From Phlyctochytrium arcticum (taxonomy: Eukaryota; Chytridiomycota; Chytridiomycetes; Chytridiales; Chytridiaceae): 64,000 nt of DNA. A model generated the notes under the pieces. The model worked only from the letters and a program-made list of their open reading frames with translations. It was not told the DNA's origin and did no database searches. The DNA lies in the NCBI GenBank assembly GCA_025602905.1, contig JAHLKI010000001.1, positions 186,001-250,000 on the forward strand. The letters run 5' to 3'. Made by a program: the position numbers and the translations under genes. This document shows, piece after piece, positions 55,301 through 64,000 of this stretch (positions are counted from its first letter, which is position 1; every line of letters starts with the position of its first letter).

Positions 55301-58038
55301 CCTTCTGCCGAAGCGCTGCCCTGATTACGAGTCTGCGGAGGAGGGGAGCGTCCGCGAGTGGGAGATTGGAAATTAGAGTATGGTGTCGGCCGGGACGGGC
55401 TTTGCAAGAACTTTTGATGATGGCTGTCTTCTGCCTGATGTATCCCTCCATCCCTCTCATTTGCGTCATTCCCGCTTTCCCTTGACGGCTTGGTCAGACT
55501 TTGCCTTCGTGCCTGCCTTTCAGGTGAATACGGTGTAGGCGTATTCCCAACCCCAAAAATCGATGCCAACCCTGACGTTGTCGGAAACTTTGGAAACTGC
55601 CCATCTGATCTACCTCCCACTGTTTTGCTGTCAGAATGTAATATACTGGTTGAGGTTCGCTGCGGTTGTTGCAGGAAACCATCGTTTAATTCTATAGATC
55701 GCGGCTTGTCACCGCTTATTGATGTCTCAGATTGATGCTTTTTGAGGAACGAAAATCCTGACTTGACACCAGGAGTGGAAAGCTCTCCAGATTCATTTAT
55801 ACTTGGCACATTCGGCGCCGACGCTGCTGCTGCTCGCTTCTTGGCCATGAATTCTTGAAGTGATACTTTACGGATGGGCGGAAGTTTTGTTGAAGACTCT
55901 TTGACAGCGCCATCAGATGAGCATGAAGATGTAGTTGCATCGACTGCATTAGACTTTGACTTTTTAGTCTCGTCATTGACCGTCTCCGAGCTCGCTTGAC
56001 GATTGGCCGCGTCCTCTCGCAGTGGGGGTGGTGATTCAGAAGTTGCCTGGTAGGGCTCTGAAGTATGACCGAGAGAATCGCCTTGTTCAGGCCTTGTAGG
56101 GGCGCCTTCGCGCTGGGTATCATGTCTCGCCATGGCTTCCTTGACTTCTTTCTGGGCAAAGATCCATGCCTTAAACCCGCCATGGCGCGGCGTTTGGGTT
56201 GGTGTGACTTCAGCTGTTCGTGCCTTTTTGGAAACAGGGCTGTCGAGATCCTCATTACTCTCATTGACAGCAGGAGATTCCTCATCCTCCCGATCACGAC
56301 GTCTCTTGTTCGCATTTGAAGTTTTGGCAGATATCGGTTCAAATGAATCTGCATCAGCATCATGGGTGTAAGTGCCAGACTTTGTTCGCGCCCGTTTTTC
56401 TTGACGTGCCCGTTTCAATTGCGCTTCGCGTTCCATACGCTCAATGCGAGCCAATTGGTCCTGTAATTTCTTTTCTTCTCGCGAAAGGGGCTTCCCAGAA
56501 TGCTGTTCCGTGGAATTGTCACCCTCAACCGCCCCCAGACTGTCATCCAACATGGAAGTATCAATTTTGGCCACCGAATTTCGTTTGCTACCCCTTCCAG
56601 ACCGTCCGACGTTCGCATCTGCCTTTGCAATATCGCTCTCGCTTCGAATACCACGGGCACGTGCCCGTAGAGCTTGCTTGACAAGACACCCTCTGGCGTT
56701 TTTACAAATGCAGGGATAAGCCAACCAGTCGCTCTGGCCTCCTCCCAAAAGGATTTCCTCGTGTGGGTATACATGTCGGGTGGTGAATATGCCCAACATA
56801 AGCCGCTCGTTGACTGTTAAATATGTAGTCGCCTCGTCCAGCTCCTCTTCATCGTAGACAACTATACTGCGCAATTCTGCATTGCAGCGTTCTTCAGCAT
56901 CGCCGTTGGCGCCGCAGTAAAAACGGATATACCGACCACCACGTTCGCCCCAGTCTCGCGCGTCAACTACAAAAGGGAATCCATCAACGGAGCACAGTTC
57001 CTTGGCTGAATGTGGGAATACAAAGGGGGGAGGCAAGACTATTTGATCCTTCTCAAAGATGCCCAGGCCCTTTTGTCGCTGCATAAATTCTCGCTGGGAT
57101 AATGATCCTTTGATATCCGTTACATAACTATGCGGCTCGATATCAAGCGTCGCGAATAATCCAAATTGTCGAACCCCGGTAATCGGATCTGGGGGTAGTG
57201 GATCCCAAATGGCTCCAGAGATGTGATCAAGCAGCCAGTTGACACTGAGGGGTATAAACGAGTCGAGGTGGTAAGCATTACTCAGACCACTGCAGTCGGC
57301 AGTTAAAGTCGATTTGTTGGACTCACGCCACGAGTTTAACAATTTGGTGACCTTCGATGATAGACCCGCATTGGCAAATCTGGAATAAGTCAGTTCCCCA
57401 AACACTGCTGCATGCGTGTGATATTCACTTTCGTAGTCATTGACCGGTTTGGGGACATCGTCAATAGGACTATGTGTGGCCTCCCCTTTGTCTTTGAGTA
57501 TGCTACTCCGCTCCCGATTCTTTCGCTTCTTTCGCATGTCCTGGTGCACAACGCCTGCAGTTGCGTGTTCTTTCGACTGTTTTCCACGTGCCCGATAGCG
57601 AATGCCCCGTCCTTCCCGCTCGACTGCTTTGCCGTTTATGCCCTCCGTCTGCTGTGGTTCCCCGTGCTCCTTTTTCTTCTTGTTGGGTGAGATTTTCTCC
57701 TGACTGTTTTTGCGGGCAAGATGCTTGTTTTTCGCTTTGCCCCGGCGTTCACGTCGCTTCTTTTGAAAGTCTATCGCTCGTTCTACATCCAGGGGTCGCG
57801 GTGCACAACGTTCGCAGAGGTAGATTTCCGGGACATTATGGGGGTCTACATCTACGCAAATCATATGCTGCCATACTCCACACTTGTCGCACGCTATAGT
57901 ATTGCCGTCGTCGTCCTCAAAGCCACAAATACAACGGATCTCTTCGTCGTCCTCTACAATGTCGTCTTCAGTTCCAACATCTTCGTCTTCGTCAGGCATC
58001 ATCGTTGAATGAAGCGGTACACCACCCGGGCCCAACAA
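52387..58038 (-). CDS. PHD-finger plus SET-domain protein (Set3/UpSET/MLL5 type), 1883 aa
   Basis: An acidic start leads into a PHD finger (about residues 35-82; IRCICGFEDDDGNTIACDKC, then GVWQHMICV...YLCERC). Basic, Lys-rich stretches follow. The SET domain is at about 290-450 (FGLFATLDIEPHSYVTDIKG...ERGGRYIRFYCGANGDAEER, then CNAELRSIVV). The canonical NHSC catalytic motif is replaced, as in Set3 and MLL5, so it is probably a non-catalytic reader. Family members recruit histone deacetylases (Set3C, Rpd3L) to H3K4-methylated chromatin. From about residue 860 the protein is a long disordered Pro/Arg/Gly/Ser-rich tail with an internal duplication of about 230 residues. It ends RQGRSYRPAYLRRD. 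It is a single 5.65-kb exon, head-to-head with the derlin gene. Confidence 0.88.
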   Translation of the reverse strand: MLGPGGVPLHSTMMPDEDEDVGTEDDIVEDDEEIRCICGFEDDDGNTIACDKCGVWQHMICVDVDPHNVPEIYLCERCAPRPLDVERAIDFQKKRRERRGKAKNKHLARKNSQEKISPNKKKKEHGEPQQTEGINGKAVEREGRGIRYRARGKQSKEHATAGVVHQDMRKKRKNRERSSILKDKGEATHSPIDDVPKPVNDYESEYHTHAAVFGELTYSRFANAGLSSKVTKLLNSWRESNKSTLTADCSGLSNAYHLDSFIPLSVNWLLDHISGAIWDPLPPDPITGVRQFGLFATLDIEPHSYVTDIKGSLSQREFMQRQKGLGIFEKDQIVLPPPFVFPHSAKELCSVDGFPFVVDARDWGERGGRYIRFYCGANGDAEERCNAELRSIVVYDEEELDEATTYLTVNERLMLGIFTTRHVYPHEEILLGGGQSDWLAYPCICKNARGCLVKQALRARARGIRSESDIAKADANVGRSGRGSKRNSVAKIDTSMLDDSLGAVEGDNSTEQHSGKPLSREEKKLQDQLARIERMEREAQLKRARQEKRARTKSGTYTHDADADSFEPISAKTSNANKRRRDREDEESPAVNESNEDLDSPVSKKARTAEVTPTQTPRHGGFKAWIFAQKEVKEAMARHDTQREGAPTRPEQGDSLGHTSEPYQATSESPPPLREDAANRQASSETVNDETKKSKSNAVDATTSSCSSDGAVKESSTKLPPIRKVSLQEFMAKKRAAAASAPNVPSINESGELSTPGVKSGFSFLKKHQSETSISGDKPRSIELNDGFLQQPQRTSTSILHSDSKTVGGRSDGQFPKFPTTSGLASIFGVGNTPTPYSPERQARRQSLTKPSRESGNDANERDGGIHQAEDSHHQKFLQSPSRPTPYSNFQSPTRGRSPPPQTRNQGSASAEGYQPGQYSNYRAPNSAPQLFPSGAFDKADVSLLGRDAPPFTERPEHIPHMHMDRPPPSPSPAHNHPSHVGSARVPLHQHPYRRGPPPRFGYGPRDPRDPRDFPERQAPPPSAPGTPRDPPPGGGTYDGQERLGWDQNRPREGDWGRKPTGRDWDPRDREVRGTGQPHWDRDSETGRGRPREDFSRRLSTTSSDYDRRLGVAFQGNAPRDPALAGLAGPSPPERHRPGSHHQHFSSGTSLMQTPSRPTPSPTRGRSPHSQIRNQGTASAEGYQPGQYSNYRAPSSTPQHEPTVGLEKADVSLGRDAPSSIERPEHTAHLPRDRPPPSPAHDDSSQVGGARVPPHQHPYRHGPPPRFGYGPRDLRDQRDFFEKQAQPQNAPGAPRGPPPGVGNYDHGQERSGWDLNRPRDTDWDKKPTKREWDPRDSRQPRGGDWDREEWDRERAREDATAGVRPRDDNLRRLSSASDYDRKRGEHFQGDLLRSPAMSGTAGPIPPERRRSVAKPGSAFSGGRSSEWAEDTFRSGPSRETSLSPHPSRTDAPPPVDDSRRRAGGWISPRSGPPDHPPNAHVKMEQSHRRSSTSRPTSRERPPSRNLAIDHHEGGFGRNRRGGDMVEPEQGSRHRTGSWDRIRWQPASETGRWGEDGGPASTPIKAETTRSRSGSPRSRMSPKGPRSASVSSDKQRPGGGPSRRSDRPSLRIEPYPGRSRGASPAGSVSYSRNSASTPRSARTSGSGGSREESVDREGRGGHEMGSGHRPPFRPRDRSRNVGGGGGVDGSGSGGLDDDRKTDTRERDSGAPGRRRDGPPSSTRRGPPDFDRPLFESGWGNTSHRSQQSSHHANPSAEGPSSRGDHFSNDRHRGVRDREPGRDHDREWRDRPGGGGGGASTGQWERDRDRDRRDRGGSSHQDMEGGFSRSSSSGSHVGPAGSNNNNSNGPASNANAVGSSSSTLGQQEYWERQGRSYRPAYLRRD

Positions 58039-58487
58039 ATCCAGACCCTTTCAAGCGCCTTGCCAGTCTACAAAAGCCGCCTGCCGTACTTGAAAGTGAC
58101 GAGCTGATGAACAAGAGTGTTTGGGGAAAAGCCGGCTTGGCCCGTTTCTCGGCGAGATTTGGCGACTTTCGTCAACGTGTCCAGTATCGAATACTTGCTC
58201 TGCCCTCATACAGGTGCAGCTGGGGCATGGAGAGATGTCTTTGGTTGAAAGGAATGCATGGGATCGTCACTGCTCTGCGAAAAGCGCAGTCTATACAACT
58301 CCTGCCAAATTCCACCGAACCGCGACAGCTGGCCGTGGCTGCGCACCGGTCATTCCTTTTGGGGATAAATGAGTTTCGAGCTGTTAGTTTGAAAATTTTT
58401 GAAAGAAGACAGGGTCTTCAAACCTGTCTTCAAACTGCGGGCACGAATCTCACGCCAACTCAAATCAAAGGAAAATTATTCAACAAG
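58039..58487. promoter_or_regulatory. Divergent promoter of the PHD-SET and derlin genes
   Basis: 449 bp between the two start codons. The frame upstream of the derlin ATG is open back to 58005, overlapping the PHD-SET start, but it lacks conservation and I treat it as non-coding leader. Confidence 0.45.
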
Positions 58488-59491
58488 ATGCCAGCATATG
58501 CGGCAGGAGGAAACCAACGCCCGCAAAGAGGAGCCATGGACGATATCCGGGACTGGGTCCTTGGAATACCTCCCGTTACTCGCTTTCTGGTCTTTGCCCC
58601 ACTTGGCCTCAGTCTTCTGGCAACGTTCGGCTTCGTGAGCCCTTCCCAACTGTACCTCGACTACACCCCTGTATTCAAAAAGTTTGAGGTCAACTTTCAC
58701 CGTCATTCTCATTATCAATATCTCTTCCTTGCTGACATTGCCATACATCACGCAGTTATGGCGACTGGTTACGAATTTCTTTTTTGGCAAATTGGACCTC
58801 GGCTTCCTATTCCATCTGTTCTTCACATATCGCAGCTCTCTTAGCCTCGAAACAGGCGCCTTTATCGGCCGACAGGCAGATTATGCCTTCATGATTGTAT
58901 TTCTCATGGCGGTTTTGGATGTGAGTAGGCCGGCAAACTTCTCATCAGCTTCAACCTAGAGCTCACGCGTCGGGTGTAGCTTGTCTCTCCCTATATATAC
59001 GGGTTCTTTATGGCAAGCGGCCTCTCTCTAGGCCTCACTCTGGTTTGGGCGCAGGAGAATGCCGAACAGGAGGTTAGCTTTTTCTTTGGAATCAGGATGA
59101 AGGTACGTCCATCTCATGTACGGTTCGTAACATGAAAAAACCACCTAATGCTTGGTCTTGTTAGGCCAAATTCTTACCGTATGCAATGGTCGCCCTCAAC
59201 TTCCTGCAATCACAAAACATTGGTGGCGTCTACCAAGAGGTGGCTGGAATCGCCGCGGGCTTCGGGTATCTGGCATTGACTCGGGATTATGCCGCCCGCT
59301 ACGGAGGACAGCCACTACTAAAAACTCCTCAATTCGTTAAGACATTTTTCGGTGAAACGGCACGGGTTCCAGTAAATTCTGGGTCCGGGATTAGCGCAAC
59401 GGCTCCTCGAGCGGTCCCCGGGGCTGCCCCGGCTGAAACCACTGCGCGGCGGCGCACTTGGGGAGCCGGCCAGCGACTGGGCAACGAGTAA
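58488..59491 (+). CDS. Derlin, ER membrane protein with SHP box, four exons, 271 aa
   Basis: Rhomboid pseudoprotease of ER-associated degradation that thins the membrane and moves substrates to Cdc48/p97. Exons are 58488-58688, 58756-58920, 58980-59102 and 59165-59491, all phase 0, 272 codons. The start MPAYAAGGNQRPQRGAMDDI leads to WVLGIPPVTRFLVFAPLGLS. Conserved derlin parts follow: LYLDYTPVFKKFELWRLVTN, then FFFGKLDLGFLFHLFFTYRS (WR motif), then YGFFMASGLSL, then GVYQEVAGIAAGFGYL. The C-terminus WGAGQRLGNE is an SHP box for Cdc48, as in Dfm1 and human Derlin-1, and separates it from yeast Der1. The last introns are 59-62 nt. Confidence 0.93.
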
Positions 59492-59628
59492 CTTCTTCTC
59501 TCATACCCCACATGTTTCCATCAAGTGTCCACATGCATAAATCCTGTTGAACAGACAGTAAAACAGTCGCTCCGAGAATAAATTAAAAAAATATGTACAG
59601 TCTATCTACAAAACTTGACCAAAGCCAT

Positions 59629-61346
59629 CTAGTATTTGGAACGTCGCTTCTTAGGAACACCAGCAGCTGCTTGTCGTTGACGTTTGAGTTGCTTGTCCAG
59701 AGCGTCGGCTGGACCACGGGTACGCTTCTTTCGAGACTCGGCTTCAATAAAGTCGCCCGCATCCTTGTATTTTCCACTCTTGGCAATCTCGTCGGCATGA
59801 ATTTTGGCTTTTTGTAGGGCACCCCTTCCAAAGTTGATCTCATCCTCCTGTTCCACTGCTCGCTGGACTGAGCTGAAATCCCGGAAATCTTCCTCAAGTG
59901 CCTAAAATATAGTATATAAGCAAAATGGCAGCGCACCTAATGAATGCGTATAATGCACCAACCTGGAATTCATCTTGGAAGCGCATCTGTGCGCCACGAT
60001 CACGCAGGCGCTTTTCCAACTTTTTGTCTTCACGAGTAACATTGAGACGAGTGAAGTTTTCTTCCTCAAATTGTTCCCGCTCTGTCCACTTTTCATCATC
60101 TCTGCTGGCACCGACCTCCCGAGCTCCGTATCCAGTTCCCTCTGCAGTCATTTCCTCTGGACGGTTATCAAACTGCGATTTGAGATCGCGGAGCAAGCGG
60201 GATTTGGATGCTCGTTCCTTTGCTTGGGCAGTAAGTTTTCCAGTCTTAGCCTTCTTGCCAACCTTCTCTTCATAATGCATTGGAGCCACTTTTGGTGGTC
60301 GGTATAATCCACTCTTTTCCTCTTCCTTCTCGCCATCAGCCTTCTTCTCTACTTGAGTAACCATGCCAGAGGGATTTGGTTTGAATTGCAAAGGATCCAT
60401 GGCGACGCCGTCAGCTTCGATAGGCCCGCCACTCTGGTCTTCCTGCATACTGGCAGCCTTTACCAATTTCTCGATTTGGTATTTGAGTTTCTGCTCCAGG
60501 GGTTTCGTTTTCTCCAACACAATGCGGAGCTCCACCAATTCACTAATAACACCATTCCCTTCGACTGGTTTGCCGTGCAACTTGAGGAGGAGGTAGTAGG
60601 CAATATTTGTCACATAACTAAGCATGTTGTGAATCTTGACTTCAAGGAGACTGACGCCGCTACTTGTTGGTAACTTTCCAGATTGCATACTGCAGAAGAA
60701 TGAGAATATGATCTAGAAAGGAAGATGCACCATGCAAGACATACTTGGCAATCAGAGGAGCTAGTCGTTCACGAAGATCTCCGACTTTGACTTTAAAGTC
60801 GGAAAGTAACTGTAAAAATTCAGAAACATCCTGTTTGGACGGGCCAGAGGTTATGGCCTGGGTATCTGAAAATGCAACAAGAGTTAGATTCAAATCGGCA
60901 GGTATAAATGGATTCGAGAATGTCGGGATAGGTCGTGCCAGTGCAGCTCATTGAAAGAGTACACTTTGCACTATAGTCCCATGATAATTTCCCGCGTTTA
61001 ACCAATCTACCTCGCATCGCAAACGCTCGAGGCAGAAAACTTTGCTGCATTGTGGACCAGCCGACCATCACACAGCAATCTGGTCCAGAATACAGCAACC
61101 GCGGTGTCCCAATACTGTGGAGGGATGGGCCGAGTACCTACCATTATCTTCGTCGGGTGCCGAGTTCCCGTCAATGTTTATGTTGTCGGCAACGGGTTCT
61201 GTGATGGGTTCGGGTTCGGAAGATGGGGGCCCTTCCCCTATTGACTCTGCTACGATCGCATCGGTGGGCTTGGGTACGGATGAAGCCTTCTTTGTAGAGA
61301 TTGGTGTTGACTTTTTCTTGCTTCTTGATTTCTTTGTATCGACCAT
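59629..61346 (-). CDS. LCP5: LCP5/neuroguidin family (Sas10/Utp3 domain), four exons, 441 aa
   Basis: Nucleolar protein of the SSU processome for 18S rRNA maturation. Exons are 61346-61142, 60865-60745, 60689-59963 and 59901-59629. The phases fit and there are 442 codons. The first exon is basic and Ser/Pro-rich (MVDTKKSRSKKKSTPISTKK). The Sas10/Utp3 domain covers VSEFLQLLSDFKVKVGDLRE, then GVSLLEVKIHNMLSYVTNIA and VELRIVLEKTKPLEQKLKYQ (then IEKLVKAA). The C-terminal half has PPKVAPMHYEE, a charged coiled coil and a basic end (KRQRQAAAGVPKKRRSKY). The third intron has an unusual GTTGGT donor. It converges with the derlin gene, 137 bp apart. Confidence 0.88.
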
Positions 61347-62174
61347 TTGAGCTTGTATCGGCACCGAAATGTGTTTTTCAGGTCAAAAAGTGCAAACTCG
61401 TCCAAAAACAAAAATATTGGGCCAATTAGAACCGGCCTGGCGCTTACGCAGTACTTTAGCCAAATCGAGCATTAATGAACTTGGAAATTGATACCGCGTT
61501 TCAAGGAATCAGAGGAATCTCCCTCGACAACAATTCGACAAGCTATACTTGAGATCAAACTCTCCTACGGCGTCTTGGACAACATCGTGTTCTCAGGAGT
61601 CGCAGAGTGTCCCGCAACCGCCAAAAACCAGTATCCAATTTTCATTACCGACGCTGATACGGATATCGGCTAGGTTATCCGAAGCCTCGTCGATCAAGCA
61701 GGCGAATTCGCACCAGGTGCGGAGATCAGCATAATTCTGGACAAGAGTGCTAAGGGCGCTCTACAACCCGCCGAAACAAAGTCCAAGACCTGCGGCAGAC
61801 ACCATTAACCGACCCATGTCCAAGGTGATTACTGGCACATTCAGGAGACTCAAACCGGTCGATTTTCCGCCATGGAAGACAAATCGAATAACCTGCCCGT
61901 TTCCAATGCAGTTCACTCTGATGATGAAACCAACACTGACAAAATGCTGCAACAGATTTCAGGAGGTGTTACTCTTAAACTCATTTGCGATCACGTCACA
62001 TTTCATAGCAAATATTTGATGAATTTCCATAGTAACTCCTCTTCAATGTCGGTGCATTACAGTCCAAATCCATGTCATTGAGCAAACGCAAAGCCTTGGA
62101 GGCCCGGCAAAGAATGTGTATCAGCGGACAGCTGATAGAATAGGTCTGAAAACAATGTGTATATTATATGTATC
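61347..62174. other. Intergenic with a weak ORF remnant
   Basis: On the plus strand, 61488-61673 reads AILEIKLSYGVLDNIVFSGV and NQYPIFITDADTDIG. After a stop, the same frame goes on with SLVDQAGEFAPGAEISIILD. This looks like a decayed protein, but I cannot name it. The rest is featureless. Confidence 0.3.
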
Positions 62175-63110
62175 CTACAAGGTCACTGCGTCCTTGCGCA
62201 ACTCAATGTTCCAGGCCAGATTGTTCGGCCATGTGTCCTGAAGACGCATAAAAGCCTCGAGGGCTGCCACCTCGCCCGGTGCATAATCCTTTTCGGGGAT
62301 AGTTATTGACACCCCGTTGCCATGGGCATGTTTCGAAACCTCATGGTAGATCTTGTGCAGGCACGATTGCACGTCGTGAAGTCTGAGGACCTTGGTGCAG
62401 CTTGCTGAGCAGTTGATCCCTAACCTAGCTAGCTTACGGTGAAGACACGAATATATTGATATGGCGACCGATTTTTTGAGCTATTAGGCTTTTTGGGGGC
62501 ACAAGAGGGATGCAACGGAAGACGACTGGTGATCGTAGGGACAGTGAGGTGATGCTTGTCTTTATACCTTGCATCTTGCAGTAATGCACTCTGAATTATT
62601 ATCATCAGCCATTTCTCAAGTGGTGCAATCAAATGAACTCATAATACCTAGGGCTCCGCGGACGTTGAAGTTGTGCTCAAGCCTCAATTTCTCATCCAAG
62701 GTTTGCAGGGCGGCATGCTATTGAATAGTTTTCATTATTCATTTTGAAAAGGGCTCGAATTTGAAGGGAATGCAGAGTGCGGCTATTTCACTTGCCTCCA
62801 AATCTCTTATGCGTAACTCATAGTTGTTGGTTTCCTCCAGGCGACGCTCTTGCAACTTCTCCAAACGCTCTTGCCAATCATTATTCAAACGCTCTTGACG
62901 CTCTTGCCAATCATTAGTCAAATCCTTAGTCAAGGTCCGAACTTCTTTCATAAATTCAGTGGAGGTAATAAGCTCTTTGCCGGTATGGGTATGTACGGCA
63001 TGGCTCAGAGGTGCAGTGGTGACGCTCTTGAAGAGCAGGGACGATCGCCACTCGTGGAGAAGGAAAGCGGCACGGGGGGTAGCAAGCGGTGCATTTTGAA
63101 GGACAAGGAG
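62175..63110 (-). CDS. Coiled-coil hypothetical protein with microexon and GC-AG intron, 5' end uncertain
   Basis: Exons (minus) are 63110-62796, 62717-62648, 62590-62568 (23 nt) and 62480-62175; phases fit to the stop. Intron 1 starts with GC (G-GAG|GCAAGT) and ends TCAATAG; the others are GT-AG. The first exon frame opens exactly at an acceptor (ATCCTAG), so an upstream exon is likely. MKEVRTLTKD at 62951 is an alternative start. Protein: APLSHAVHTHTGKELITSTE, a coiled coil with a repeated NDWQER motif, then HAALQTLDEKLRLEHNFNVR, LKKSVAISIYSCLHRKLARL and a folded C-terminus (VLRLHDVQSCLHKIYHEVSK). No family is recognised. Confidence 0.5.
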
Positions 63111-63595
63111 CTAGGATGGATCGATGGTTGGTCAACGTGAAGAGAAGGGATGGACTGGCTGATTCAAGGCTGTATTTGCGTGGGAATGTTGGGGAGCGTA
63201 TCCCACCAAACTGACGGGAACCCAAACCGGGGTCTGTCCCGGGGTAGCGACGGGTAGCGGGGTACTGACATGGATGCAAGAAAAGTTAGAAAACTCTTTC
63301 CTCGTCCATTGGATCGTTGTCGTATATCCTGTACAGTTTGAAAAGTCTCTTGAGCTCGGTTTAATTAATTGTCAACAGCTTTGCTGACTTCGAACTGTTT
63401 CTCGGTTACGACTGCCTCGTGATACTTTCTGGTTCTCTCTCTAAATCATTTCAGAACCTCTTGTGTTTCTGAGTGCAATTCAGGAACGGGTGGGAAAGGG
63501 AGTGTCGCTTCGGATTCATCTCGACTTGGCGGCGGTTGAGCACTACTTCACTGTCACCGCGCCAGCTCCGACAATTCCAGAGATATAATGCACAA
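63111..63595. promoter_or_regulatory. Divergent upstream region before the MutL gene
   Basis: Contains a possible first exon for the minus-strand gene (ATG at 63271, MSVPRYPSLPRDRPRFGFPS), whose splice phase I could not join, and the promoter of the MutL gene. Confidence 0.3.
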
Positions 63596-63949
63596 ATGGC
63601 TCAGAAAAACAGCGCCGGGATACAGAGCATAGACAAGTCGTCGGTCCACAAAATATGTTCGGGTCAGGTCATCCTCGATCTGGCTACAGCAGTCAAGGTA
63701 TGTTTAGGATCTCGGGCACCAAAGCTTTCCTTAGGCGCAATTTGACGACTTGGTATCAGGAACTGGTCGAAAATAGCGTAGACGCGGGAGCTTTATCTGT
63801 AGAGATCAAGTTGAAAGAATATGGGCTGGATATAGTGGAGGTCATTGGTGAGACTTTTCTGTCTCTCACAGACATCTTGCACCATAACAAGTCCCATCAA
63901 ATCACAGACAACGGCTCAGGCGTATCCCGCGATGACCATGAAAAGTTGG
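63596..63949 (+). CDS. PMS1: MutL homolog, PMS1/PMS2 type, N-terminal exons (cut by window end)
   Basis: Mismatch-repair ATPase subunit that pairs with MLH1. Exons are 63596-63697, 63760-63847 and 63908-63949. Phases fit and a donor (GTAGGT) at 63950 leads out of the window. The protein begins MAQKNSAGIQSIDKSSVHKI, then CSGQVILDLATAVKELVENS (GHKL motif I, with the catalytic Glu and the Mg-binding Asn), VDAGALSVEIKLKEYGLDIV and EVIDNGSGVS (motif II, DNGxG). The spacing fits PMS1/PMS2 better than MLH1. The frame is open above this Met, but homology starts here. Confidence 0.9.
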
Positions 63950-64000
63950 GTAGGTTATAGCAATCTAGAGCCATGAGAATACATAATAACACCGTGAAAA

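Noticed and set aside
58005..58487. N-terminal extension of the derlin frame
   Set aside because: It overlaps the start of the divergent gene and is not derlin-like; MPAYAAGG at 58488 fits the family.

Overview
The window is nuclear DNA of a fungus, probably an early-diverging (non-Dikarya) lineage, though the sequence alone does not fix the phylum. The evidence is short introns (mostly 50-90 nt, GTRNGT...AG with CTNAC-like branch sites), a squalene epoxidase, a Pex23/30-type dysferlin-domain protein, a derlin with a Cdc48-binding tail, a Set3-type PHD-SET protein, and a BRR2 whose N-terminus looks like the animal protein rather than the budding-yeast one.

The left part (1-20 kb) is accessory DNA. 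A small family of two-exon BTB/POZ genes sits in a duplicated unit: an end fragment at 1-440, an intact gene at 10.5-11.3 kb, another at 13.0-13.8 kb, and a frameshifted copy in opposite orientation at 14.3-15.1 kb. One more copy (1505) is cut by a truncated Polinton-like element with an integrase tail plus chromodomain, a tyrosine-recombinase-like gene and an acidic ORF. Around these lie a tRNA-derived SINE-like repeat, several families of degenerate repeats, a perfect 3 x 140 bp tandem repeat, a 117-nt poly-G run, and two multi-exon genes of unknown function (6099-8119 and 18213-18857).

The middle (20-38 kb) has a long-chain acyl-CoA synthetase, tRNA-Phe(GAA), a Pex30-like membrane protein, a large vWA plus RBR ubiquitin-ligase protein, a coiled-coil protein, an arrestin-like protein with an SH3 domain, and an unrecognised Cys/His-containing protein.

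The right part (38-64 kb) is dense with housekeeping genes for RNA, sterol, chromatin and ER functions: BRR2, a BMT6-type rRNA methyltransferase, ERG1, a PHD-SET protein, a derlin, LCP5/neuroguidin, a coiled-coil protein with microexons, and the start of a PMS1/PMS2-type MutL gene. Three of these act in rRNA or snRNP biology.

The most striking feature is between BRR2 and BMT6 (45.2-47.4 kb). On the BRR2 strand lies a chain of short, mostly non-coding exons. Six of the introns each carry a copy of the same C/D-box snoRNA-like structure, with its 3' end 70-73 nt from the next 3' splice site. The guide matches, from memory, a conserved LSU rRNA segment. This appears to be a tandemly duplicated snoRNA host locus sharing a bidirectional promoter with an rRNA methyltransferase and reading into, or lying just upstream of, the spliceosomal helicase gene.
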